Source: Moringa oleifera (lineage: Eukaryota; Streptophyta; Magnoliopsida; Brassicales; Moringaceae). From it: DNA of 64,000 bases. The stretch is from positions 3,574,501 to 3,638,500 of the forward strand of contig JAJFZO010000896.1 in NCBI GenBank assembly GCA_021397835.1, given 5' to 3'. Below are positions 23,820 to 34,760 of the stretch, one piece after another. The notes beneath the pieces are model-generated. The model did no database searches, was not told where the DNA came from, and worked only from the letters and a program-made list of their open reading frames with translations. The position numbers and the translations under genes are program-made. The first letter of the stretch is position 1; the number at the start of each line of letters is the position of its first letter.

Positions 23820-24650
23820 CCCTAAGTGCCAAATATATACAGATAAGATCCATTTCCTGCCTTCAAATTTACATATGATGACTGCTTTCTTGTCGTTCTT
23901 TATATCGAGTTTTGAAGTTATTAGTCCAATTACCCCTAAAGCTTCAAAGGGGCATAGAATTATCTTGGTATTCATTGATCACCTCACTAAATGAGTTGGA
24001 GCATGATTTTTTGACCAAGTAATGAATTCATTGGTAATAAACTTTCTTAAGAGGAAGATAATCTATCGGTATGGTCCTCCGAAAAGAATTATTTTGAATA
24101 ATGCCTAGAATCTGAATAGTAAAGCAATGCAAGAAGCATACAAGCAATTTAAGATCCGTGATCATAATTCTGCCATATATCGACCATTACTCAATGGAGC
24201 AATCAAGGCAGCAAATAAAAATATCAAAATTACATAAAAAATGACAACTGTGTATCAAGATTGGCATGAGGTCCTCCCATTGGCATTATATATGCATATT
24301 ATACATCAATTAGGATATCTACTAGGGCAATAGATATAAGTAAATTAATTTAATGGATAAGAAATACTTGAAGGCCTTTTGCCATGGGTAAGTCTACCTT
24401 AAAAGAATGTAAAAAGCATATAACAAAAAGTACACCCTAGAAATTTCAGAAAAGGTGACCTGGTGTTGAAAAGGATCCTAGATAACATCATTGATCCTAG
24501 GGGCGAGTAGGCACTAAATTGGGAAAGTCCTTACGTTATAAGCTTTCTTCGGTGAATTCCAATGTGGTAACATCATAGGTCACTAGAGGTGCATGTCCAT
24601 CGCCTTATGTGGTAGGCATCTAGAGGCATGTTAAGCTAGACCCTAGTATA
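23820..24650 (+). pseudogene. Integrase, Tat/Ogre-type gypsy, with internal deletion
   Basis: Plus-strand frames give PKCQIYTDKIHFLPSNLHMM (about 23820), ITPKASKGHRIILVFIDHLTK near 23928, RYGPPKRIILNNA at 24068, RDHNSAIYRPLLNGAIKAAN near 24157 and QDWHEVLPLALY near 24258. These are the catalytic core of a Tat integrase, though the second catalytic Asp context reads LNNA instead of xDNG. The tail KVHPRNFRKGDLVLKRIL (about 24429) follows; the part between core and tail is shorter than normal. Confidence 0.75.
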
Positions 24651-24730
24651 AAACCATCACATGGTCTTGAAAAAATACATTCTGCAAAATTCATTCATGT
24701 GATGTTGAGGTGCATGTCTTGAATCGTGAG

Positions 24731-24733
<3 letters not shown>

Positions 24734-24771
<38 letters not shown>
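24734..24771. repeat. (TA)n microsatellite
   Basis: About 18 TA units in a row, between the integrase tail and the 3' LTR. Confidence 0.95.
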
Positions 24772-24773
<2 letters not shown>

Positions 24774-24873
24774 CATCCTCTTTTCCTCAAATAAATTCTA
24801 AAGCAAAATTAATTTCTTGAAGTCTTTGTCCAAACACTAGTGCTAAAAGCATTGAACAAGGGCGGATAGCTAC

Positions 24874-26476
24874 TGACACCTAATTTTAATCCTAAAAATA
24901 TTAAATTTATTAAAACTTCATTCATTAGTCTAGAAGCCCAGCATGGGAATCTACTACTATTTTTCATCAAACTTTCTAGTATTTATTATACAACTTCATG
25001 CAAGATCGAGAGTGATGTTACAAATGACTCATCAAGATTTATATTTTTAATGATTCATTAGGGTTGATGTTATAATATAGTAGGGCCCTTATATCACATG
25101 ACTCATTAAGGTTTATGCTTTACATCACTCATTAGGATCTAGCAAGACTGATGATGCATTAAAACTTAATTCATTTAGGCTTAGTACAAATGACTTATCA
25201 GGATTTAGTTAGATAATTGATACATTATGTTTTGCTTCATTAGACCCAAAGGCAGACCTCACATTGAGGATTTATTTGATGAAGAGCTCAATTCTACTAG
25301 TCTTTTCACATCGAGATTTCTAGTCTAACTTATTCATTAAGACCCTTATTGGGTCTCTGTTATCAAGATTAAAGTTAGTAACAATTCATTTTGATCCTTC
25401 TTTTACCTACACTAATCTGTCATTGGGTTTCTCTTATTAAAAGTCAATTCAAGTTCAATCATCATCAAGGTTGAGATTAAGGAGTTAATAATTCTCAAAT
25501 TAATATGTCAATAATGATCACTTTAGCCATTCTAAGTACGAAGACAAGTCAAAGAAGAAAATTTCGTTACTTAAAAATATAAAGTCTGTACATCCAGTAA
25601 AAAAGATTAAAAAGGAAAAGGATTACAAACTCTTCAAGCCTCACGTGGGGCTTCAACTTCAACCATATCAAGCTCTAAGGTAACTTCAATAGTAAAGTTT
25701 TCTAGCATTTATGTCGATGGCCCTTCTTCAGTTTTCATGTTAGCCACTTCCTCTTGATCTATTAAGGACATGTCTGGATCTTTGGAACAAAGTGATGAAG
25801 CTTCTATGGGAAAAGCCATTTGCACCTAAAAGAGATAAAGATCGAGATGTTTACCTTGAATTTCTTTGACTATTTCCCTTTTCATGAGCTACTACAAGCA
25901 AGAGGCCTACTCCTCGATCTTAGCTTAACAAAACTCTTTTATCTTAAATTCATCCACATCTAGAGATCGAGCCTTTTTTTGAGCTACCTTCATCTCATCC
26001 ACATGTTGCACGATAAGTTCATTCTTGGCATGACTTATCCTAGCCTCCATGTTGACTTTGACTTAAGCTAGCTTGATCTTCATGTTGTCCACATTGGCCT
26101 AAACCTTGGCCAATAGACATTTTAGCCTTAATTGCGTAGACATGGACTTTGTTGACAATGATGATGGCAAAGTTGTTAGCAGTATTGGCCTCTTTTATAA
26201 AGTAGTGAAGGTTGATGCTGGTGTGATTACACTTGTTCATAAGTATAGCCATCCACCAAGCAAAAAAAAAGAAAATATTAGAAATCTACTACTATGTTTT
26301 TATAAAGAATGAAATTGAAGCACGTTGACACTCACCTCCCTAAAGCACATCATACTATTCCTTTAAAAAAGTGTTGTAGTTTTCTCCTTCCAACTTCTTC
26401 AAGTTTTATGGGAGAAGGGACCTATAAAACCATTTCTGAACCAGACTAGAGTGGTTTAAGGACCCTTCAACTAGCA
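24874..26476 (+). repeat. 3' LTR of the Tat/Ogre-type element, truncated
   Basis: Starts TGACACCTAATTTT and follows 10785-12377 with clear but diverged similarity; for example, both copies contain atgcaagatcgagagt, and both contain a gaaccagacta stretch near their ends. It stops at 26476 with the onset of a CACTA terminus; the remaining ~3.1 kb of the LTR is not seen in the window. The strong divergence between the two copies points to an old insertion. Confidence 0.75.
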
Positions 26477-26740
26477 CACTACTACAAAAATTATAATAAG
26501 TTATACTAATTTAATGACAATTATTGAAAACATTGTCATTAAAAATGAGGTCTTTAACGTCAATTAACAATAAACTGACATTAAAGATTAGCCTTTCAAA
26601 CTAGTTAAATAAGAACTAGCGTTGAAAGACTATCCTGGAGCCTTTAATGGTAGTTCTTAAATAACTAGCATTAAAGACTTTCAATCACGAAGGAATTAAA
26701 GGATATTCCAGTTCTGCCAGAACTAGCTTTGAAGGCCATC
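26477..26740 (+). repeat. CACTA terminal repeat and subterminal hairpins
   Basis: After the terminus come hairpins of one design. TTTAATGACAAT (26510-26521) pairs with its exact complement at 26532-26543. Imperfect pairs follow near 26551-26587, 26591-26630 and 26640-26680, built on ctttaa.gctagtt arms around 6-7 base spacers. The last unit near 26708-26740 shares ttgaaggcc with the hairpins at 2031-2071. Confidence 0.8.
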
Positions 26741-26984
26741 TCGTTCTCTTCATGCCAGTTCTGACCGCTTAAAGGCTCTATCACTTATTAATCAACCATG
26801 CACCTGCTTCTTCTTTTTGGAGCTGGGGGCTTGCCTTTTGGTTTTTTGAGCAGCATCAGGAGGAAGTTAGAGTACGTGGAGTTACTGTTGTTCATCAGGA
26901 TCATTCATTAGTTCGTCGGATATCAAACACGATGAGCTCAACAGTAGGGGCTGGGGTGGGTGTTGGTGCAGGGACCGTGAGGAA

Positions 26985-27769
26985 GGTGCAAGGGGTTTAT
27001 TGCTAAATTTGAAGAACTTCGAGTAAAAAATACCCAACTTAGGGAAGAGGTACTCTTATTTGTTTGGCTTGTAATTAAAGAACTAAGATCTTGCATGATT
27101 TTAACGTGATATATTGAAGAGAAAAGCATTCTTTAATGGTTTCTTTCACTGGAATGTTTTTAACTTGAGAGAATCTTTTATTCTTTGTAATCCATGCTAC
27201 TCTAAAGTGATTAATTAATGAGAAGTTTAATGACATAAATATTTAAAATTATTGTTGTTTATGATCTTGAAATGCTCTGTAATTGGAATGTGTTTGCTAT
27301 ATCGCATCATGTTGTAGTGGTCGTTCAATACAACCAATGGTGTCTGCAGCTACCCTCTTGCCTTTTTCGTTGGAGTTGGACTTAAGCATTTATCCAAGGC
27401 ATTTCAAGGAGCCTACCATGAGTTTTTATGTGGATATGATGCTTATGTCTATGCTACCTAGTTCCTCGTTTCCAAAGAATGCTTTCTTATTAATGCAACA
27501 GGAAAAAGCTCTTGCAATGAGCTCTTACAATGGAGCTTGCCATGTCATCCATTGACCAACTTGTGAAAATGTGTTAGATGGGTGAGCCTCTGTGGATTTG
27601 AAACGGTGAAAATGGAAAAGAGCTACTAAATCTTGAAGAGTATGCTAGGATGTTCCCGTGGCCTTTGAATACTAAGCAAAACTCTAATGAGTTTAGGATT
27701 GAGGCTACCCATGCTATTGCTGTGATTATAGTGAATAGCATCACTCTGGCGGATGCTTTCCTAGATATG
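26985..27769 (+). pseudogene. Class IV HD-ZIP (homeodomain-leucine zipper, START) gene fragment, captured in CACTA
   Basis: An exon end at about 26985-27049 reads FEELRVKNTQLREE, the zipper-loop region, followed by a GT donor. A second exon (about 27295-27769, GT donor at 27770) reads GRSIQPMVSAATLLPFSLEL, SIYPRHFKEPTMSFYVDMM, then MELAMSSIDQLVKM, NGKELLNLEEYARMFPWPL and VNSITLADAFLDM. That is the stretch from zipper to the early START domain of plant HD-ZIP IV transcription factors; wording is nearest to HDG5-like members as I recall them. The homeodomain and most of START are absent. Damage: a 13-bp tandem duplication (27508-27520 and 27521-27533) shifts the frame; TAG at 27575 (expected CAG) and TGA at 27599 (expected CGA). 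Confidence 0.85.
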
Positions 27770-27789
27770 GTAAGTATTCCCTTCTAAAG

Positions 27790-29030
27790 TTAGAAATATG
27801 TTTATGATCCAAATTTTAGACCTCTCTATGAAGTTTGTTTATGCCTATATAACATGGAAATCCAACTATTAAATTGCTATTAAGGATTACCCTTATAGCC
27901 CATTAGTTTTGTGGAAGCATATTCACAAAGATTGTGATTTTCAAGAGACATAGCTCTCATCTTGTATTTACTTCTAAGACTTTGATTCTCATGCAAAATC
28001 TTATTAATTATTGAATAAGCTTATTAGTTCGGAAGCAGAACTATTTTCACTTTAGGTTAAAGTGTATCTCCTGCATTTTAAATAATATATTTGTAATCTA
28101 ATTTTTATTTGAAAATAAATTTTTAAAATCTATAAAATTTTAAAAGTTACATCATATGGATTACATAAAAAATATTGGGTTTTGATTTTTTCTTTCTTCT
28201 TAATTCGAGTTATCAGTTCTGAATCTACAAAATTTTAAGGAATATCGAATCACACAATTTGATCATAAAAACCCTAATTTCTTGATGGTTGCTACTTAAT
28301 TTTTCTAAAAACCATAATTTATATATTACTTTTTCAATTCCTAGTTTTTTTTAGAAAGATGAATTCATTGGCCAGTAAAATAAAAAAAAAGAATTATTAC
28401 GGTAGATTTTGATAAGTGATTTTAAAGTGCTTCTACAAAGGAGCTTACCATTTTTTTTTTTGTTTGCATATTTTTCATTTTGGTAATGGTAGAAACATCA
28501 TAATGTCATCCATAAGAGTGATGGAACCACTACATCTTCTTATTTGATGCAGTGTTTCTTAAATGAAAAATTATTCTTATTCGTAATTATATTTTAAAAT
28601 TTAAAATAACATAATAAATTCAAATTTAAAATTTGAAGTAATAAAATATAGTCTTGGGTTAAAGAAAAAACCCAAGAGAAGAACTTCTCTTGCATCTTCG
28701 TAATATGATTTAAAATTATTTATTGTAATAATTAATTAATATTTTTATTATATAAATTATTATTTTATTTATTTATTATATATAGAACAAGATATTAAAT
28801 TATTTAAATTCAACTTATTATAAAATATTTTAATATTTTAATAAATAATAAATATTTTACTAAACATTAAATTTATTTTAATAAATATTGTATAGAAACA
28901 TTGATAAATTGTAAAATATTTCAAATCAAACACGGTTTTTTGAAAACTATCATAAAACTTTATTTTTTATTTTTTATTTTTCGTAATATTAATATATTTT
29001 ATAAATTATATTATATTATATTACCAAAAA
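27790..29030. other. AT-rich sequence without recognised content
   Basis: The first part may be the intron after the HD-ZIP IV exon. From about 28060 it is extremely AT-rich. No frame, terminus or clear repeat was seen. Confidence 0.35.
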
Positions 29031-29032
29031 AA

Positions 29033-30031
29033 CATTACACTAATTTATAAAAGTGGAGAAAATTTTTGCCACTAAAATGTGTCAGCATAAAACATTACCC
29101 ACACATGATAAAATATTTATAATTGCACTAGTTTATCTAATTTAATACCCACATATATAACATCTGTATATATGTGTGGCTAACTTTATAATATATTACC
29201 CACATATTGGAACATTTACCCATATTAGGAAACATTACACCAAGTTCAAAAAGTGGAGGGAATTTTTACCAACAAAATAAGTGTTGGTATCAATATGTAC
29301 CTACACATGATAAGACGTAGATAATTTCACCAGTTTATCTAATTTATTACCCACATATATATAACATATGTATTCATGTGTGGTTAACTTGGTGATACAT
29401 TACCCACATATATGTAACATTTCTACTTATGTATGGGTAACTTTATGATATGTTACCACATGTGGGAACATTTATAAATATTTATGGGCAGTATAACAAT
29501 AAAAAAAAAGGCACGCCAGTTGAACTTTCACCAAAAGACATTACATCAAGTTTTGAAAGTGGAGGAAATTTTTGCCACTAAAAAAAGTATAGGTATAAAA
29601 ATTTACCAACGCATAATAAGATATAGGTAATTTCACAATTTTTTCCAATTTAATTACCCATATACATAAGATATGTACTTATGTGTGGTTAACTTGGTAA
29701 TACATTACCCATACATATGTAACATTTGTACTTATGTATGGGTAACTTTGTAATATGTCACCCACACATGAGTAACATTTATATGTATGTGTAGGCAATA
29801 TAATAAAAAACATGCCACATCGGCCAAACTTTTACTAGAAAACATCATACCAAGTTCTGAAAGTGGACGAAATTTTTCCCGCCAAAATAATGTGAGTATA
29901 GCAACTTACTTACACATAATAAGTTCATCTTTTTTAATTACCCACATATATTACCATTATGTGTGGGTAAGTACCCACATATAATATGTGTGTAATTTAT
30001 GTGTGGGAAAAGCACTCAAATTCTTGTAGTG
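29033..30031 (-). repeat. CACTA-type right end with ~305-bp tandem repeats
   Basis: The phrase starting cattaca.caag.t and ending in a gtgga..aaattttt stretch recurs at about 29033, 29233, 29539 and 29843 (spacings 200, 306, 304). Each unit ends in inverted acccacacat/atgtgtgggt motifs. The array ends at 30031 with ttcttgtagtg, which on the minus strand is CACTACAAGAA, a CACTA terminus. The motif set differs from the family at 26477, so this is another element whose left part is lost. Confidence 0.65.
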
Positions 30032-30224
30032 TCTATTTATGTAGAAAAATTTTAGGCAATCCTACTAAAAATTTGGAAAACCTCTTGTTGACGTGGAGGA
30101 CCACAATGTTTTTTAATCAATTATGGATAAAATGCACCTCAATGCGCACTTCATCTAGAACCTTTTGTAGGTTTCTTGAATCTTTGTGGTCCTTTATTAA
30201 TAATGAAGAACCTAAGTCCTGATA

Positions 30225-31440
30225 TGAGATCAAAATCAATCACATCGATCCTTGGGCCTTTCTTGACATGGGATCTTCATCAATCATGTTCAATCTTTGA
30301 ACTTTAATATGAGATCATCATCAATCACATCAATCCACAAAACTATCTTGATTTAGGATCATCATTAATCACACTGATGGCCTTTAAGTCCCGATGCAAG
30401 GTCATTATCAATTACGTCAATTTGTTGTGAGATAATCATCAATCATGCTTTATTTGAATTATGAAAACCTTGACGTGATCAAGATCAATCATAATGATCT
30501 ACAAATTCCTTCATCTTATCGTGAGATCATCATCATCAATCATGTTCATGGTATTTAAATCCTGATGTAATATGATTATCAATCATATCAATTCATAGGT
30601 CCATCTTATGTAAGATCATTATGAATCACATTTATGGTCTTTGAATCTTGTTGTGAGACCATCATCAATCACATCAATTTTTGATGAGATCTTCATCAAT
30701 CATGCTTTATTTGAATTTCAACCTCGATGTGAGACCAGTATCAATCATAACTATCTACAAGTTTATCTTGTTGTGAGATTATCATTAATCACATTCATGG
30801 TTTGTGAATCCTAATGTGAGATCATTATCAATCACTTAAGTTTACAAGTCCATCTTGATGTGAGATCATCATTAATCATGCTTGTGGTCTTTGAATCTCG
30901 ATGTGAGATCATCATTAGTCACATTAATTTGTCATGATATCATCATTAATCACACTCTATTTGAATTTTAGGAACCTCGATGTAAGATCGAGATAAATCA
31001 TTACTGTTTACAAGTTCATCTAATTGTGAGATTATCATTAATCACGTTCATGGTATTTGAATCTCAATTTGAGATCATCATTAATCACATGAGTTTACAA
31101 GTCCATCTTAACATGAAATCATCATCAATCACGCTTATGGCCTTTCAATCTTGATGTGAGATCATCATCAATCACAATCATTTTTCATGAGATCATCATT
31201 AATCATGCTCAATTTCAATTTTAAAAACCTTGATGTGAGATCTAGATCAATCACAATGGACTACAGGTTCATTTTTTTTTTCATGAAATCATCATCAATC
31301 ATGTTCAATCTTTAAACTTTGATGTGAGATCATTATCAATCACATCAGTCTTCAAGTCCATCTTAACGTGAGAAAATCATCAATCACATTAATGACCTTT
31401 AAGTCTTGATGCAAGATCATCATCAATCACATCAAGTTCA
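30225..31440. repeat. Tandem array, ~50-bp units in a ~253-bp higher-order repeat
   Basis: The core gatgtgagatcatcatcaat recurs throughout. A variant containing tatttgaatt marks the higher-order unit and recurs near 30451, 30708, 30958 and 31211, spacings 257, 250 and 253. Units also alternate between 'caagtccatctt' and 'ggtctttgaatc' forms. No coding content. Confidence 0.8.
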
Positions 31441-31540
31441 AGTATCAAGTTTCATATAAAATCAATATCAACCATATTAGCATCAAGTTTACTACTTGAT
31501 CTAGCATCCGGATAAGGCATGTACACTAAACTATTCTCGA

Positions 31541-31910
31541 TTTTAAACTTGATAGCACAGCAACGTGATCTCCATTAATGTTGTATTATTATCTTAATCT
31601 TAAACTTTATTAGTGCAAAGGCAAGATACCAATCAATATCATATTACTATCCTAATTTTAAACTTGCTTAGCATAGTAGTATAATCCTAAACAATGCCAT
31701 ACTATTATCTTGAACTTATTCTTGACAGTAGCATGATTTTGATCCATATCATACTTCTATCATGATCTTATACTTGATTAGCATAGCAACGTGATCACAA
31801 TCTTGATGTCACACCTTCTTGTAGCATGGTTCTAATCTTAAACATATCTGGTGTAGTAGCATGATACTGATCTCAAGCTCCTATTGATACAATCAATTTT
31901 ATACTTCTTT
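31541..31910. repeat. ~58-bp tandem array, six diverged units
   Basis: Units carrying cttaaacttgattagcatag followed by .agcaacgtgatc recur at about 31541, 31599, 31657, 31710, 31767 and 31837. They are independent in wording from the neighbouring 253-bp array. Confidence 0.7.
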
Positions 31911-31936
31911 TAACTTTAAATATATGATTTTTATAT

Positions 31937-33099
31937 GTAAAAATTAGGTGCCTGAAGCTGCCCCCAGTTGGCCATTCCTAAGAATCAAGGGAGGTAAAGA
32001 TTTGAGATCACCTAATTTTATGCCCTAAAACTAGGAATCCTATAGAGAATTGTCCTTTTTTTTTTTTTTGAGGAAAATATACTCTTTGATATCATGTAGA
32101 TTGCACGATTCACATTCGCCTCCATATTTATCAAGAATTATAGAGAATTTTCTAAAAGTTATTTGGCTTGGCTATGAATCATATGCATCCTGCCGTATAG
32201 TTTATGAAATTGATTTTGCAGAATCTACCAAGAAGTGATTTGCATTCATCCTATTAAACATGGAATATCATCTTTTATTCACTTTTGTAAGTGAATAATT
32301 GCAAAGCAATGGTACCTTTGATGCCATTTTTGTGTGATTTTAGACTTCAGACATTGTCTTCTAGCATCAATTACAAAAATCTAGAACTATAAAGCCTAAA
32401 GTGGCTATGGTATTTACAAGTATTAGGTTGGTGGATGCTCGATTCTTTTCTTCCTTGATTGCTTGTTGATTTCTAGATGAATAGATATCTACTCCTCTTA
32501 TTGGTCTCTTTTTTGATTGGCAGATGCCTATTCGTGATTTTACTCATGTATTTCATGATCTATTGTTCATTCCTTCATTAATTTATGCTTCTACATCTAT
32601 ATCCCTTGAGTGCTAAATAAATGGTCTATTTATAGGGCGAAAATGAGATAAAGTTTATGTAAGATTGAAATTCTATTATAGAGAAAAGGAGCTACAATGC
32701 AATCAACCCAATCTTGAAATTTGAAATTCTATCACTAAATAATGTGCATTCTTTGTGGACAAGCTTAGGATCATCCCAATCTTGAAATTCAAAATTTCGT
32801 TGGATAATATGTGCCTTCTGTGGTTGAATTTTGGATCAAGCCTACTTTAAAAATCAAAATTTTATCATAGGAAGAAGAGATCACAACGCCAAATATTCTA
32901 TGTACGAATCCACCAAAAGTCTTCTACTTGTTTCTTAGGCTTTCATGATTCTTCCTCTCTAAACATCAATTGTATACTGGAATCTCGATGTGACATTAGG
33001 ATAGTCCACATTGGGATAATCTGCATCGAGGTAGCCCGCTGAAGCTATTATTCATTAAGTTAGATTTATCCGTACATTAAGGTCATCCATGTCAAGGTA
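31937..33099 (+). repeat. LTR-like sequence with head-to-head LTR starts
   Basis: AAAATTAGGTG at 31940-31950 and its exact complement CACCTAATTTT at 32009-32019 face away from each other. Both equal the LTR start of the Tat element. A purine-rich tract (aagggaggtaaaga) lies between. Downstream, sequence near 32268-32320 matches 10508-10560, and a TATA-like ctatttatagg lies near 32628. Probably remnants of one or two Tat-type LTRs. Confidence 0.4.
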
Positions 33100-33360
33100 C
33101 ACTACAAAAAAAAATAAAAAATAAAACTCACTTTTAGCGACAGATTTGGTCGTCGCTAAAGCAAAAAAAAAAAAAAAGTTCTTGCTACATTTTTTAGCGA
33201 TAGGTTAGTGATGAATTTTGTCTATTGTAAAAATAATTGTCGCCAAAGAAAATTGCAATCGATTTTGAAGTTTGTCACTAAGAAGTCACAGTGCAGCGAT
33301 GGTTTTTCTAAATTGTACCATTAATTCAAATCGATCTCTAAATTTTATTATAGCAACTAA
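33100..33360 (+). repeat. CACTA terminal and subterminal repeats (GTCGCTAAA type)
   Basis: The CACTACAAAAA terminus is followed by inverted repeats of ttagcgac/gtcgctaa. Diverged units continue through ttagcgatagg, gtcgccaaag, gtcactaag and gcagcgatgg. This set differs from the family at 5795 and 26477. Confidence 0.75.
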
Positions 33361-33839
33361 TTCAAATAGGTCGTTATGTTTAATATTAATTTTAAAAATA
33401 TAATTAATTTAAAATTACATAAAATTCATGAAAAATAAATTACATAAAATAAAAAATAAATACATTGTTTTTTGTTCTCATCAAATATATTGTTCATAAA
33501 ATAAATTAAATACACAAAATCAAATTCTTTTAATAAAAGAAATTACATGTAAGAAATGAAATATTTTGTCCTAAAAATATCTAAGAATCAAGTGATGTTG
33601 TAGGTTGATAGAATGCATAATAGTCATATATATTTTACATTTTGTCATGTTTTTGTTTGTTGTAAATAATTAAATCTTGAATTTGGACTATATTTTTACA
33701 TTTAGTAGAATGTTTAAGGAACTCAACTAAGATGGACTCAAATTCATTATTTGAAAATGAAAAGTTGGATTCCAAGAGATGTGAATGAACTAAAAGTTTT
33801 CTTTGGATAAGGCATTGGCACATTTAATAGCATTGAAAT
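33361..33839. other. AT-rich sequence inside CACTA element
   Basis: No gene recognised; a short antisense frame at 33635-33823 has no known content. Confidence 0.3.
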
Positions 33840-34760
33840 TCTACTGAACCATTACTTTATCTTTTATTTAAAAATTTGTTGTAAATTTTTATCTTTATCC
33901 TAATTTATTTTTAAGAGTCCTAGTTAAAATAGGATAGTATCCTTAGGAATTGTTATATGAAGAGGAGGTAGTTCCTTCAAGGGGACATCTAAAATTTATT
34001 TTCTACCTTTTTCTTTTCTTATGTCTTTTTCTTTTTGATGGATTGCTAAACATCTACTCCAGTCAAAGGATAATCAAGGATTTAATTGTTCAATAATTAT
34101 GAGATCTAATTAATTTTATTTGTTCTTTTATTTTTTTATTGTTTATATATTTTTTATGCTTGTTAAAAATATTATTTTGGTTGATTGTAACAAAAAAAGC
34201 CTTTTGTTTAATCATCAAAATAATAAATTATGAAGGAAAACTTTAAATCCATAATTGTTTGAACGTTCTAATATAAGTGGTAAATAATATAGTTGTTTAT
34301 AAAAAAGGTTTTCAATTTATGGTATGAAGATATATAGTCTAGTTTAAATAAACCTACGCATGTGTTTATTGGCTAGAATTGATAGTTTCTCTAATTTTTA
34401 ATGTTATTGGTAAATTAAATTCTAAGATCGTATCTAGGGTTATTTATTGACGAGGGGAATAAATAGAGATCGTATCTTGGTTATCAAAGAAGTAAGAAGA
34501 AACAGGTTGTTAGGTCATACAAATAACCATAACCAATTTAGTGAAGATTAAAATATTTTTATCTTTGCATCAATGATAAATTCCTAAATCAAATCTAAAA
34601 TTATTCCGTTGAATGGACACTTTATTACATTGATTTTTCTATTATTTTAATTTTATCTACTTTTAACTCTTCAAACCCTTGTTTCTTGTATTTTATTTTA
34701 TGAAAAATAAATTTGACCAATCTCTGTGGAAATGACCTTGCTTATTTATACTGTAGTTTA
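33840..34760 (+). repeat. Possible Athila-type gypsy LTR fragment
   Basis: The run gattgctaaacatctac, later gagatctaattaat, then aatctctgtggaaatgacc with cttatttatactgtag near 34715-34755, is the order I know from the 3' half of plant Athila LTRs. There the LTR ends shortly after the 'ctctgtgg' phrase. No primer-binding site follows, so it would be a truncated piece inserted in the CACTA 3' region. Confidence 0.35.

Larger units (their letters stand above)
10785..26476 (+). mobile_element. Degenerate Tat/Ogre-type Ty3/gypsy retrotransposon
   Basis: The element opens with TGACATCTAATTTT at 10785, and the same start (TGACACCTAATTTT) recurs at 24874. Between them lie a primer-binding-site-like sequence at 15491, a long leader region, then gag, protease, RT, RNase H and integrase in gypsy order. 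The RT wording (MDGY, MIAKSKKDEDH, LGRLNYISRFI) and the giant LTR place it in the Tat/Ogre group. Every domain carries many stops and the RT active site is mutated, so it is dead. Its 3' LTR stops after 1.6 kb where a CACTA element begins. Confidence 0.8.
26477..27990 (+). mobile_element. CACTA element end of the same family as 1-5795, with HD-ZIP IV fragment
   Basis: CACTACTACAAAAATTA begins at 26477 inside the Tat 3' LTR, preceded by gca as a possible target duplication. It points into sequence on the right. The first 23 bases equal the terminus at 5795. Hairpin subterminal repeats follow to about 26735, then a host gene fragment. The other end was not found; the right limit given is where recognisable content stops. 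Confidence 0.75.

Noticed and set aside
30225..31440. Regularly spaced repeats as a CRISPR array
   Set aside because: Units are degenerate, the 'spacers' are repeats too, there are no cas genes, and the context is a plant nuclear genome.
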